Translations under genes and position numbers: made by a program
Notes under the pieces: model-generated
What the model was told of the DNA's origin: nothing
What the model saw: only the letters and a program-made list of their open reading frames with translations
The model's database searches: none
Shown: positions 17,804-27,018 of the stretch, piece after piece
Layout of the letters: every line of letters begins with the position of its first letter
Numbering within the stretch: the stretch's first letter is position 1
DNA from: Larkinella humicola
GTDB taxonomy: Bacteria; Bacteroidota; Bacteroidia; Cytophagales; Spirosomataceae
Assembly: GCF_008727875.1 (NCBI RefSeq)
Contig: NZ_VTWS01000002.1
Span: forward strand, 248,001 to 312,000
Direction of reading: 5' to 3'
Length of the DNA stretch: 64,000 nucleotides

Positions 17804-19243
17804 TTACTCCACGACGCTCAGCTTCACCGTGTTCGTTTTCAGGTTTTCCATCAACGGCATGCTGAGCGTATTGATGAAAATATCACCTGACTTCAGCACG
17901 CCCTGCTTCACCAGCAGATCCTTGATTTCGGAAACCGTCTGATCCACCGTGTTTTCCGGGTTGGGCTCATACGGCATCACCTGCACCCCCCAATAGAGCG
18001 CGAGCGCGTTCATCATGGTTTTGTTGGACGTAAAAACGTACAGACCGGCCTTCGGGCGATGGTGCGACAACCGGAAGGCCGTATAACCCGAGGTCGTTAT
18101 TCCGATCACCGCTTTGGCTTTGGTGTCACGCGCCAACCGGCACGCGCTCATCACCACGTTGTCGTTCAGGACGTTTTTACCTGGCTGTTCGTTAACGAAA
18201 GCGTGGTAGCGGTAGTAAATTTTATCGCTCAGTTCTTCCACTTTCAGAATGGTGTTGGCCATGTTTTCGACCGCCAGAATCGGGTATTTACCCGACGCAG
18301 TTTCGGCACTGAGCATCACGGCATCGGCTCCGTCTAACACGGAGTTGGCAACGTCGTTGATCTCCGCCCGGGTTGGACGGGGCGCGTCGATCATGCTTTC
18401 GAGCATCTGCGTCGCCACGATCACCGGTTTTGCCGCCTTGTTCGATTTCTCAACGATCATTTTCTGAATCATCGGAACCTCTTCGGCGGGCAGTTCAACG
18501 CCCAGGTCACCGCGGGCCACCATGACACCGTCGGTAGCGGCAATGATTTCGTCGATGTTCTGAATCGCTTCCGGTTTTTCGAGTTTGGCAATCACCCGAC
18601 AGGATTTACCCCGCGCCCGGATGTACTCTTTAATTTCCAGAATCTCGGACGCCTGCCGAACGAACGACAGGGCAATCCAGTCCACTTCGTGCTGCAGACC
18701 AAAGTCCAGGTCTTCGAAATCTTTTTCGGTGACCGAAGGCATCGAAACCTTCGTATTGGGCAGGTTGACCCCTTTTTTCGATTTCAGCAATCCGCCATAC
18801 ACCACTTCCGTGATGACATCGGTGCCGTCCGTACCGGTTACTTTTACCTCCAGTTTGCCATCATCCAGCAGAATGCGCTCGCCATTTCGGACGTCGCGGA
18901 ACATGCCTTTGTAGGGCGTACTGACGCGTTCGGCCGTTCCAATGATGTCATCATTGGTGAAGACCAGCTTATTACCGGAATAAATCATCACCCCGCTTTC
19001 ATCCTCGACTTTGCCGATGCGGATCTTGGGACCCTGCAAATCCTGCAGGATGGCGAGGTTCAGGCCGTATTCAGCGTTGATTTCCCGGATGCTTTTGATG
19101 CGGGCTAAATGATCTTCGTGTGTGCCGTGGGAAAAATTCAGCCGGAAAACATTCACACCGGCGCGGGCCAAAGCCAGCAGTTTTTCTTTGGTGTCGGACG
19201 CCGGGCCGACCGTGGCAACAATCTTGGTTTTTTTCAATGACAT
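17804..19243 (-). CDS. pyk: Pyruvate kinase
   Basis: Converts phosphoenolpyruvate and ADP to pyruvate and ATP, the last step of glycolysis. 479 aa, normal for a bacterial enzyme. The N terminus KKTKIVATVGPAS and the RLNFSHG phosphate-binding segment are intact. The active-site signature reads IAKLEKPEAIQNIDEI, followed by MVARGDLGVELP with the metal ligands. The C-terminal third (about 350-479) is the usual allosteric domain. Cytosolic. It converges with the DUF5690 gene across an inverted repeat. Confidence 0.97.
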   Translation of the reverse strand: MSLKKTKIVATVGPASDTKEKLLALARAGVNVFRLNFSHGTHEDHLARIKSIREINAEYGLNLAILQDLQGPKIRIGKVEDESGVMIYSGNKLVFTNDDIIGTAERVSTPYKGMFRDVRNGERILLDDGKLEVKVTGTDGTDVITEVVYGGLLKSKKGVNLPNTKVSMPSVTEKDFEDLDFGLQHEVDWIALSFVRQASEILEIKEYIRARGKSCRVIAKLEKPEAIQNIDEIIAATDGVMVARGDLGVELPAEEVPMIQKMIVEKSNKAAKPVIVATQMLESMIDAPRPTRAEINDVANSVLDGADAVMLSAETASGKYPILAVENMANTILKVEELSDKIYYRYHAFVNEQPGKNVLNDNVVMSACRLARDTKAKAVIGITTSGYTAFRLSHHRPKAGLYVFTSNKTMMNALALYWGVQVMPYEPNPENTVDQTVSEIKDLLVKQGVLKSGDIFINTLSMPLMENLKTNTVKLSVVE

Positions 19244-19370
19244 AGAATTTGACAGAAGTCAGTAGACCATACAGGTGCAAAATAAGCAACCCTTTCCGAC
19301 AATCCAGCAAATTTTCTGTAAAGGTTGTATAATCAATGTTAAAAAATGCGTTTCATCCCCGCTTATCTGG

Positions 19371-20930
19371 CTAGTCCGGTTTGTTGATCGGCGTGGTTTC
19401 AGCCAGCTTTTCGCCCATCAATTGCCGGTAAACGCCATTGGTCCAGCCAAAACCGTCCTGATTCGGGTAATAGCCCCCGCCTGCCGTCAGCGTATCGTCC
19501 ACCACATTATATTTCTCCGTCATTTTCCCGGTTTCGCGAAAAACCCGGTCATTAAGGGCCAGCCAGCGGTCGCGCCCTTCGGCGGCCGTTTCCGAAAAAC
19601 CGTAGTTCATAAGTCCCTTATACACAATCCACTGCAACGGAGCCCAGCCGTTCGGCGAATCCCATTGCTGCCCGGATCGGACCAGGGTCGTCACCCAGCC
19701 ACCGGGTTTCATAAAATCGCTCCGCAGCCGGTCATGAACACCCTGCGCCTGTTCGGGGGTGGCCAGCCCGAAAAACAACGGAAAAGCAGCCGCCAGCGTT
19801 TGGGACGTCGCCCGCCGGTTGGTTACCAGGTTATAATCAAAATAAAAGCTCCGGTCCTGATCCCAAAACGTCTGCAAAAGGGCGGTTTTCCGGCTTTCGG
19901 CCAGGTGTTCAAACCGCTCCGACGCCGTCCCGTCACCGGCTTGGTGGTAGGCGTCACGCAAGGTCCGTTCCAGCGAATAGAGAATACAGTTCAGATCGAC
20001 CGGTAGCAGGGTGGCTGCGCTGGTGGTGGCCATCGTCTGCCCGTCGCTGAACCAGCGGCTGCTGAAATCCCAACCCGACTCACAGGCGGCCCGCAAATGG
20101 CCGTAAAAAACCGTAGACTCGATCCCGACCGCATTGGCGGCTTCGGTCAGTTCCACTTCCTTGCGATAGGCCTCGGCGCGGGGCCGGGGTGTTGGGTCGA
20201 AATACCGGTTCAGCACCGTGCCGTTTTCCAGCCGGGCCACGCGCTGCTCAAACGGATGATCTACGTTTAACAATTCACTGCCTTGCATCCAGAACGTATA
20301 TTCTTTTTGCAGACGAGGCAGGTAGCGCGTCAGCACATCAGGTCCGTCCAGTTCGGCCAGCAACTGCACCATCAGGGCAAAAACCGGCGGTTGTGAACGG
20401 CTGAGGAAATAGGTTCGGTTGCCGTTCGGAATAAAACCGTACGTATCGATCAGGTACGCAAAATTATCGACCATGTTCCGAATCAGATTGATCCGCCCCG
20501 CCTGTTTGAGTCCCAGCAGCGTAAAGTAACTATCCCAGTAAAAAATCTCGCGAAACCGCCCGCCCGGCACGACATACGGATGGGGCAGCGGCAACCGCGA
20601 ACTGCCTTCCACCGGCACATCCGGGTCGCGTGTCAGGACGTCCCAAAGCTGATCGATGTGGGCAGTGGTCGTCATCGTGGCGTCGCTGACATAACCGGAC
20701 GCGGGTGAATCGGGCAGCGTAAAATGCTGGTCGACAAACGCTTTCAGGTAAAAATTGGGTTTATTTTTCTGAGCTTCATACTGGGCCAGAATAGCCTCGG
20801 GGGCCATCAGCGGGACACTGTCCACGAAGGTTTTTGAGTCGGGGAAAATACCACTCAATTGAACATCCAGAAAAAAATCGCCAAATACGACATCCGGTGC
20901 CGGAGCCGTCTGATGGGTTGGTGGGAGCAT
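19371..20930 (-). CDS. treF: Trehalase, GH37
   Basis: Hydrolyses alpha,alpha-trehalose to two glucose. 519 aa. Both GH37 signatures are present: PGGRFREIFYWDSYF (about residues 118-132) and QWDSPNGWAPLQW in the C-terminal third. The (alpha/alpha)6 barrel sequence runs throughout, with the conserved ESGWDFSSRWF segment in the middle. There is no signal peptide at the chosen start, so a cytosolic TreF-like enzyme is favoured over periplasmic TreA. It is divergent from the TreS-maltokinase gene, so trehalose breakdown and making or converting enzymes share one control region. Confidence 0.92.
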   Translation of the reverse strand: MLPPTHQTAPAPDVVFGDFFLDVQLSGIFPDSKTFVDSVPLMAPEAILAQYEAQKNKPNFYLKAFVDQHFTLPDSPASGYVSDATMTTTAHIDQLWDVLTRDPDVPVEGSSRLPLPHPYVVPGGRFREIFYWDSYFTLLGLKQAGRINLIRNMVDNFAYLIDTYGFIPNGNRTYFLSRSQPPVFALMVQLLAELDGPDVLTRYLPRLQKEYTFWMQGSELLNVDHPFEQRVARLENGTVLNRYFDPTPRPRAEAYRKEVELTEAANAVGIESTVFYGHLRAACESGWDFSSRWFSDGQTMATTSAATLLPVDLNCILYSLERTLRDAYHQAGDGTASERFEHLAESRKTALLQTFWDQDRSFYFDYNLVTNRRATSQTLAAAFPLFFGLATPEQAQGVHDRLRSDFMKPGGWVTTLVRSGQQWDSPNGWAPLQWIVYKGLMNYGFSETAAEGRDRWLALNDRVFRETGKMTEKYNVVDDTLTAGGGYYPNQDGFGWTNGVYRQLMGEKLAETTPINKPD

Positions 20931-21012
20931 GGTACCGTTTTTTTTAGTAACCCCGAAAGACGTTTCAAGGTTTTCCGGCCACTACAGGGGTTGCTTCGAT
21001 CCAGAACACCAA

Positions 21013-21120
21013 GCCCCAACGGGGCGATTATCAATAGCCCCGGATGCAATCCGGGGAAACGGGACACCAACCGGATTACACGGGGAAACGGGACACCAAC
21101 CGGATTGCACCCGGGACGCG
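21013..21120. repeat. REP-like palindromes and a 29-bp-period direct repeat
   Basis: GCCCC-AAC-GGGGC at 21013-21025 and CCCCGGAT-GCA-ATCCGGGG at 21038-21056 are two adjacent palindromes of the kind dispersed in Bacteroidota genomes. A 25-base unit then occurs twice, at 21053-21077 and 21082-21106 (period 29), followed by a decayed third copy (ACCCGGGACGCGGGAT). The block occupies the divergent trehalase/treS promoter region. Confidence 0.75.
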
Positions 21121-21219
21121 GGATATGACCAGAATAAGCGGTTTTCCCAAACATCTCGCTCCCATACAAGTTAGTTTTATACGTACAGTGCGTGAAACGG
21201 GACTATTGACGAGAGAACT

Positions 21220-24200
21220 ATGGCGACGAACAAAGCAGGCTTAGACGATAAACTTCACTGGTACAAGGATGCCATTATTTACGAATTACACATCAAAGCC
21301 TTTCGCGACAGCAGTGGCGACGGCATAGGCGACTTTCGGGGATTGCTGGAAAAACTGGACTATTTGCAGGATCTGGGCGTTACGGCCATCTGGGTGCTGC
21401 CCTTCTACCCGTCGCCCCTGCGCGACGACGGCTACGACATCGCCGATTATTACAGCATCAATCCGTCGTACGGCAACATTGAACAGTTTCAGGAGTTTTT
21501 GCAGGAAGCGCACAACCGCAACCTGAAAGTAATCACGGAACTGGTCATCAACCACACCTCCGATCAGCACCCGTGGTTTCAACGCGCCCGGAAAGCCCCG
21601 AAAGGTTCACCGGAACGCGACTACTACGTCTGGACCGACGATCCCAACCAGTATAAGGATGTCCGGATTATTTTCCAGGATTTTGAAGCCTCTAACTGGA
21701 CCTGGGACCCCGTGGCCCAGCAATACTACTGGCACCGGTTTTTCCACCACCAGCCCGACCTAAACTACGACAATCCGCTGGTTCAGGACGAGATCATCAA
21801 AATTCTGGATTATTGGTGCAAGATGGGCGTAGACGGTTTTCGGCTCGACGCCATTCCCTATCTCTTTGAACGGGAAGGCACCAACGGCGAAAATCTGGCG
21901 GAAACGCACGCGTACCTGAAAACACTGCGGAAATACATCGACGAGCATTTTCCGGGAACTATTTTTCTGGCTGAGGCCAATATGTGGCCGGAAGATTCGG
22001 CTTCGTATTTCGGCGACGGCGATGAGTGTCACATGAACTACCATTTTCCGGTGATGCCCCGGATGTTTATGGCCGTTCAGATGGAAGACCGCTACCCGAT
22101 TACCGACATTTTCGACCAGACGCCCGACATTCCGGAAACCTGCCAGTGGGCCATTTTCCTCCGAAACCACGACGAATTGACGCTCGAAATGGTGACCGAC
22201 GACGAGCGGGATTACATGTATAAGATGTACGCCAAAAACCCGAAAGCGCGCATCAACCTGGGCATCCGGCACCGGCTGGCACCGCTGATGGACAACGACC
22301 GGCGAAAAATCGAGCTGCTGAACAGTCTGCTGTTTTCGCTGGCCGGCACGCCGGTTTTATATTACGGCGACGAAATCGGGATGGGTGACAACGTGTATTT
22401 GGGCGACCGCGACGGCGTTCGGACCCCGATGCAGTGGTCGCCCGACCGGAATGCCGGTTTTTCGGTGACCAATCCGCAGAAGCTGTACCTGCCGGTGATT
22501 CTCGATCCGGCCTACCATTACGAAGCCGTGAACGTGGAAACCCAGTGGCAGAATACCTCGTCGTTGCTCTGGTTTACGAAACGGATGATCAACATGCGCA
22601 AGCGGTACAAAGCGTTCGGGCGTGGCAAGCTGACGTTTCTGAACGTCGAAAATCCAAAAGTGCTGGCCTTTGTCCGCAGCTATGAAGACGAGACGCTGCT
22701 GATTGTGGTCAACTTATCCAAACATTCGCAACCGGCGGAGATCGATCTGGTCGACTACAAAGGCTACCGGCCGGTTGAACTGTTCAGCAAAAACCGGTTT
22801 CCGGTCATTCGGGAAGACAGCCCGTATCCGTTTACGCTCGCGCCCTATGATTATCAATGGTTTTCGCTGCAAAAAGCGCACCCGGATATCGACCTGGAAA
22901 ATGCGCTGCCTTCGCTGACGCTGGCGAAATGGGAAGACCTGACGCTGACCAAAGCCCGGACGACGCTCGAAAACGAGATTCTACCGAACTACATGGCGAA
23001 AGCCAACTGGTTTATTGGCAAAGGCCGGGAAATCGACAGTTTTGCCATCACCGACCAGGCCGTTATCCACTTGGATGATAAAACGGGTTCGCTGCTGCTG
23101 GTGGAGGTGTCGTATGAACAGGGGTTACCCGAATTGTACCAGGTTCCGGTCGTGTTCGTACAGGGTGACCGGGCCAGCCAGATCGCCACGAGTTGTCCGC
23201 AGGCGGTTTTGGCGACACTCACCCTGGGCGATCAGGACGGTTTGCTCTGCGATGCGTTTTTCACTGCCCGGCTGCACCAGTTGCTTTTCACCAAAATGGC
23301 CGCCAATAAGGCCATTCCGGCCAAAAATGGCAAGCTGGTTTTTACCGGGAACGACAAGCTGAAAAGTTATCCGTTGAACGCGGGGGAAATCAAATCCAAA
23401 ATGCACACCGCCGACCGGGATTATACGGCCATTGCCTACGACAACCAGTTTTTCCTGAAGATGTATCGAAAAGTGGACTGGAACCTGAACCCGGACGTGG
23501 AAATCACCCGGTTTTTGAGCGACGAAGCCCATTTCGAGTACGTTCCGCCGTTTATCGGTACGATCGAATGGCAGTCCGAAAAAGGATCGATTGCGTTGGG
23601 AATGATGGAGGTGATGGTGGAAAACCACGGCGACGGCCACAGTTTTATGCTGGAACGGATTCACAACTTCATCGAGCGGATTCTGGCGCGGAACAAAGAG
23701 ACGCTGGCTTCGATTGTCCGCCAGGGAAATTGGAGCGAACCCCTCAGCTTTGACGAACTGACCGCCGAAAGCCGGGAACTGCTGGGCGGTACGGCTTCGG
23801 AAGAAGCCCGTTTGCTGGGCATCCGAACGGGTCAGATGCATCTGGCGCTGGCCAACACCACCCACAAGGACTTTGTCCCCGAGGAGTTTTCGCTGCACTA
23901 CCAGCGGTCGCTGTTTGCCGGTATGCAGTCGCTCGTTCGGGAAAGTTACCAGAGCCAGACCAAAAGCCTGAAGGATTTGCCAGACGACAGCCGCCGGGAA
24001 GTGGAGGACATTCTGGGTAAAAAGCAGGCGATTTTGGCTGCCATGAAACGGATTTATGACCACAAACTGGATGCGCTGAAAATTCGGATTCACGGGAATT
24101 ACCACCTGGGACAGGTGCTGCTGACGGGTCGGGACCTTGCTATTCAGGATTTTGGCGGGAATCCGCTGCGGAGTTTCAGCACCCGGCGCATCAAACGGTC

Positions 24201-24531
24201 GCCGTTGCGGGATGCAGCCACGATGCTCCGCTCCTTCTACTACGTTGCTTATGAAGGTTTTCTGGCCACCAACCAGGTTCCGAAAGAGGACATTAAAAAC
24301 CTGCTGCCGTTTGCCGACTGGTGGGCGTACCAGATCAGCCAGATCTTCCTGAAAGCGTACCTCGACACCGTTGAGGAAACAAATTTTTATCCAAAAAACC
24401 GGGCCGATTTTCGGGTCATGCTGGAAGCTTATCTGCTGGAACGCGCCATGTTTGACCTCAATGATGAGCTGGCCAACCGCCCGGATCGGCTACTGGCACC
24501 GGTTCGAATCATCAAAGCAATTCTTGATTGA
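21220..24531 (+). CDS. treS: Trehalose synthase fused to maltokinase-like domain
   Basis: 1103 aa fusion. Residues about 10-560 are a GH13 trehalose synthase (maltose alpha-D-glucosyltransferase) that interconverts maltose and trehalose. Its nucleophile is Asp210 in GFRLDAIPYLFE, the acid/base Glu252 in FLAEANMW, and the third acidic residue Asp318 in RNHDEL. Residues about 590-1103 match the Mak/Pep2 maltokinase fold, which phosphorylates maltose for the GlgE glucan route. In the phosphotransferase loop the expected HGD is HGN (Asn960), and the metal motif reads DFGG (Asp977) where DFEG is usual, so kinase activity is doubtful. No glgE or glgB lies in the window. A hairpin follows at 24632-24660. 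Confidence 0.93.
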   Translation: MATNKAGLDDKLHWYKDAIIYELHIKAFRDSSGDGIGDFRGLLEKLDYLQDLGVTAIWVLPFYPSPLRDDGYDIADYYSINPSYGNIEQFQEFLQEAHNRNLKVITELVINHTSDQHPWFQRARKAPKGSPERDYYVWTDDPNQYKDVRIIFQDFEASNWTWDPVAQQYYWHRFFHHQPDLNYDNPLVQDEIIKILDYWCKMGVDGFRLDAIPYLFEREGTNGENLAETHAYLKTLRKYIDEHFPGTIFLAEANMWPEDSASYFGDGDECHMNYHFPVMPRMFMAVQMEDRYPITDIFDQTPDIPETCQWAIFLRNHDELTLEMVTDDERDYMYKMYAKNPKARINLGIRHRLAPLMDNDRRKIELLNSLLFSLAGTPVLYYGDEIGMGDNVYLGDRDGVRTPMQWSPDRNAGFSVTNPQKLYLPVILDPAYHYEAVNVETQWQNTSSLLWFTKRMINMRKRYKAFGRGKLTFLNVENPKVLAFVRSYEDETLLIVVNLSKHSQPAEIDLVDYKGYRPVELFSKNRFPVIREDSPYPFTLAPYDYQWFSLQKAHPDIDLENALPSLTLAKWEDLTLTKARTTLENEILPNYMAKANWFIGKGREIDSFAITDQAVIHLDDKTGSLLLVEVSYEQGLPELYQVPVVFVQGDRASQIATSCPQAVLATLTLGDQDGLLCDAFFTARLHQLLFTKMAANKAIPAKNGKLVFTGNDKLKSYPLNAGEIKSKMHTADRDYTAIAYDNQFFLKMYRKVDWNLNPDVEITRFLSDEAHFEYVPPFIGTIEWQSEKGSIALGMMEVMVENHGDGHSFMLERIHNFIERILARNKETLASIVRQGNWSEPLSFDELTAESRELLGGTASEEARLLGIRTGQMHLALANTTHKDFVPEEFSLHYQRSLFAGMQSLVRESYQSQTKSLKDLPDDSRREVEDILGKKQAILAAMKRIYDHKLDALKIRIHGNYHLGQVLLTGRDLAIQDFGGNPLRSFSTRRIKRSPLRDAATMLRSFYYVAYEGFLATNQVPKEDIKNLLPFADWWAYQISQIFLKAYLDTVEETNFYPKNRADFRVMLEAYLLERAMFDLNDELANRPDRLLAPVRIIKAILD

Positions 24532-24631
24532 AAAGCCGTTCAAAACCGAATAGGCAAATCTCTGACTATCGTACAATTCATTGTGGGTCAGAAATTTAAA
24601 TAGCAAATTTAGCATTCTGGAAATGGTTATT

Positions 24632-24660
24632 ACCCGGATTAGAATTTTTCTAATCCGGGT
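24632..24660 (+). terminator. Intrinsic terminator after treS-mak
   Basis: Perfect 11-bp stem ACCCGGATTAG/CTAATCCGGGT with a 7-base loop AATTTTT, 100 bases after the treS stop and before otsAB. The tail GTTTCCC is only weakly T-rich. It suggests that otsAB has its own promoter in 24661-24730. Confidence 0.65.
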
Positions 24661-24730
24661 GTTTCCCGAACCATTCCACGCTAAATGGTCTTATTTAATT
24701 ACTCAACGTGATTAGTATAAACCATTCATT

Positions 24731-26932
24731 ATGAAGAACAATAGACTTATCATCGTTTCGTATCGGCTCCCTTTTGCCTTTGAAACCACCTCCGGTAGTA
24801 CGACGCTGAAAGCTTCCTCAGGAGGATTGGTAACGGCCATGAAGTCCCTGGATTTCACAGGAGCCAGTGAAAAACCGGTTTGGGTAGGCTGCGCTGATTT
24901 CTCCCGCCGAACCTGGGAAAAATACAAACACCTCGTCAACGATGACTTCGAATATGTCCCGGTTTTTTTAGACCGCAAAATTCAGCAGGATTTCTACAAC
25001 GGTTTTTCCAATTCGGTCATCTGGCCCCTTTTTCACTATTTCACGACGTATGTCGATTACCAGGAAAAGGATTTCGTAGCCTACCAGAAAGCCAACGAGG
25101 CCGTCAGTGAAACCGTTGCGCAACTGATGAAACCCAAAGATATCGTTTGGGTACACGACTATCACTTCATGGGTTTGCCGAAGCTGATCCGTGAAAAAAC
25201 ACCCGACGCGACCATCGGTTTTTTCCTGCATATTCCCTTCCCTTCCTACGAATTAATCCGGATTCTGCCCCAAAGATGCAAAGAGTATCTGCTCACCGGC
25301 CTGTTGGGGGCCGATCTGGTCGGTTTTCATACCAACGACTATAACATCCATTTTCTGCAATCCATCCAGATCAACCTGGGTGTGCAGCACAAAATCTGGA
25401 AGATTAATTACCAGAACCGGCTCATTCAATCGGATGCGTTTCCGGTCGGCATCAATTATTCGCTCTACCACGACGCCTACGACAATGCGGATGTGGTGGA
25501 GGAACGGGCAGCTTTGAAAAATGCCTACAAAGATAACAAGATCATTTTTTCGGTCGACCGGCTGGACTACACCAAGGGCGTGATGCAGCGTCTCGACGCG
25601 CTGGAAGCTTTCTTACGACGTTACCCCGAATGGACCGAACGGCTGACGTTTATCCTGGTCGTAGTGCCCTCCCGCGATGAAATTCTGAAATACGGCGAAC
25701 GGAAAATGATGATCGAGCAGGCCGTCGGGCGAATCAACGGGAAATTTGGAACCCTGATCTGGCGCCCGATTGTCTATCGCTACGGCTCGGTGCCATTTCC
25801 GCAGTTGCTTGCACTCTATACGGCCTGTGATGTGGCCCTGATCACCCCCATTCGCGATGGAATGAATCTGGTTGCCAAAGAGTTTGTTGCCGCCCGAAAA
25901 GACCACCAGGGCGTGTTAATTCTGAGCGAAATGACCGGAGCCGCCAACGAAATGAGTACGGCCCTGCACATCAATCCGATGGATGAAAACGAAGTGGCGG
26001 ACAAAATGCGGGTGGCGCTCGAAATGGAACCGGAAGAACAGGCCCGCCGGATTGCCATCATGCAGCGACGGTTGAAAGAATACGATGTCAAAAAATGGGC
26101 CGGCAGTTTTGTCGACTGTTTATTAAACCTGCAAAGTGCCCAACAGATTGAGCCCGCTCCCCTCTTGAAATCACAACCCAATTTCTCCCTCCAGGAACGC
26201 TACGCACAGGCCCGTTCGCGGCTGTTGCTGCTCGATTATGACGGTACCCTGGTGAATTACAAGACCAAACCGGAACTGGCCGCTCCGCCCATCGAAGTAA
26301 TCAATGTGCTGGGCCGACTGGCGAGCCGCCGGGAAAATTATGTGGTGATCATCAGCGGACGTGACCAGCAGACGCTCGACGAGTGGCTGGGGTTTCTGCC
26401 CATCGACATGGTAGCCGAACACGGTTCCTACATCAAGCAACAGGGATTGTGGCGACGGGACATTCTGGACGATGGTTCGTGGAAACAGATTGTCAGCCCG
26501 GTTCTGATCGATTTCGTGACCCGCTGCCCCGGCTCGTTTATTGAAGAAAAAAGCCATTCGCTGGCCTGGCATTACCGGTCTGCCGAATCGGAAACCGGCT
26601 TTGTGCGGTCCCGCGAGTTGATCAACACCCTCGAAAACCTGCTACCCTACCAGTTGCGGGTGATCGATGGCAATTGCGTGGTCGAAATCAAAAGCACCGA
26701 AACCGATAAAGGCAAGGTGGCCAAGCAGTTATCACTGGCCCGCCCTTACGACTTTGTGCTGGCCATCGGTGACGACCGCACCGACGAAGATATGTTTACG
26801 GCCCTGACGCTGGAAAACCAGTATACCGTCAAGGTTGGCCCCGGCAGCACCCATGCCGCTTATCGGGTCGAAAACGTTCAGGAAGTCCTGGCGTTGCTGA
26901 AGGACTTCAGCGCGGAAAAGTTGCCGCTTTAA
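24731..26932 (+). CDS. otsAB: Trehalose-6-phosphate synthase/phosphatase fusion
   Basis: 733 aa bifunctional enzyme. Residues about 5-480 are a GT20 trehalose-6-phosphate synthase (UDP-glucose plus glucose-6-phosphate), with VWVHDYHFMGLPK, FLHIPFPSYE, SVDRLDYTKG and the nucleotide-site segment IRDGMNLVAKEF. Residues about 495-733 are a HAD-type trehalose-6-phosphatase with the nucleophile motif LDYDGTL (Asp502, Asp504), an IISGRD segment and the C-terminal AIGDDRTDEDMF metal site. The whole de novo trehalose pathway is therefore in one polypeptide, as in many Bacteroidota. Cytosolic. It follows treS-mak by 199 bases including a hairpin. Confidence 0.95.
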   Translation: MKNNRLIIVSYRLPFAFETTSGSTTLKASSGGLVTAMKSLDFTGASEKPVWVGCADFSRRTWEKYKHLVNDDFEYVPVFLDRKIQQDFYNGFSNSVIWPLFHYFTTYVDYQEKDFVAYQKANEAVSETVAQLMKPKDIVWVHDYHFMGLPKLIREKTPDATIGFFLHIPFPSYELIRILPQRCKEYLLTGLLGADLVGFHTNDYNIHFLQSIQINLGVQHKIWKINYQNRLIQSDAFPVGINYSLYHDAYDNADVVEERAALKNAYKDNKIIFSVDRLDYTKGVMQRLDALEAFLRRYPEWTERLTFILVVVPSRDEILKYGERKMMIEQAVGRINGKFGTLIWRPIVYRYGSVPFPQLLALYTACDVALITPIRDGMNLVAKEFVAARKDHQGVLILSEMTGAANEMSTALHINPMDENEVADKMRVALEMEPEEQARRIAIMQRRLKEYDVKKWAGSFVDCLLNLQSAQQIEPAPLLKSQPNFSLQERYAQARSRLLLLDYDGTLVNYKTKPELAAPPIEVINVLGRLASRRENYVVIISGRDQQTLDEWLGFLPIDMVAEHGSYIKQQGLWRRDILDDGSWKQIVSPVLIDFVTRCPGSFIEEKSHSLAWHYRSAESETGFVRSRELINTLENLLPYQLRVIDGNCVVEIKSTETDKGKVAKQLSLARPYDFVLAIGDDRTDEDMFTALTLENQYTVKVGPGSTHAAYRVENVQEVLALLKDFSAEKLPL

Positions 26933-27018
26933 TTGACACGGATGGATACCAAAAAAAGGCAGTAAAATACAATGACTTCCTCCTTATGCTAGCTTAACTC
27001 TCTAAGCAATCGCATCGG

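Noticed and set aside
20985-21125. CRISPR-like array
   Set aside because: Only two exact copies of a 25-base unit with 4-base gaps and no spacers; no cas genes in the window.
20859-21244. Three plus-strand ORFs (about 66-89 codons) rich in Gly, Thr, Pro and Asn
   Set aside because: They are translations of the GC-rich palindromes and the 25-base direct repeat in the divergent promoter; no start signal or protein-like pattern.
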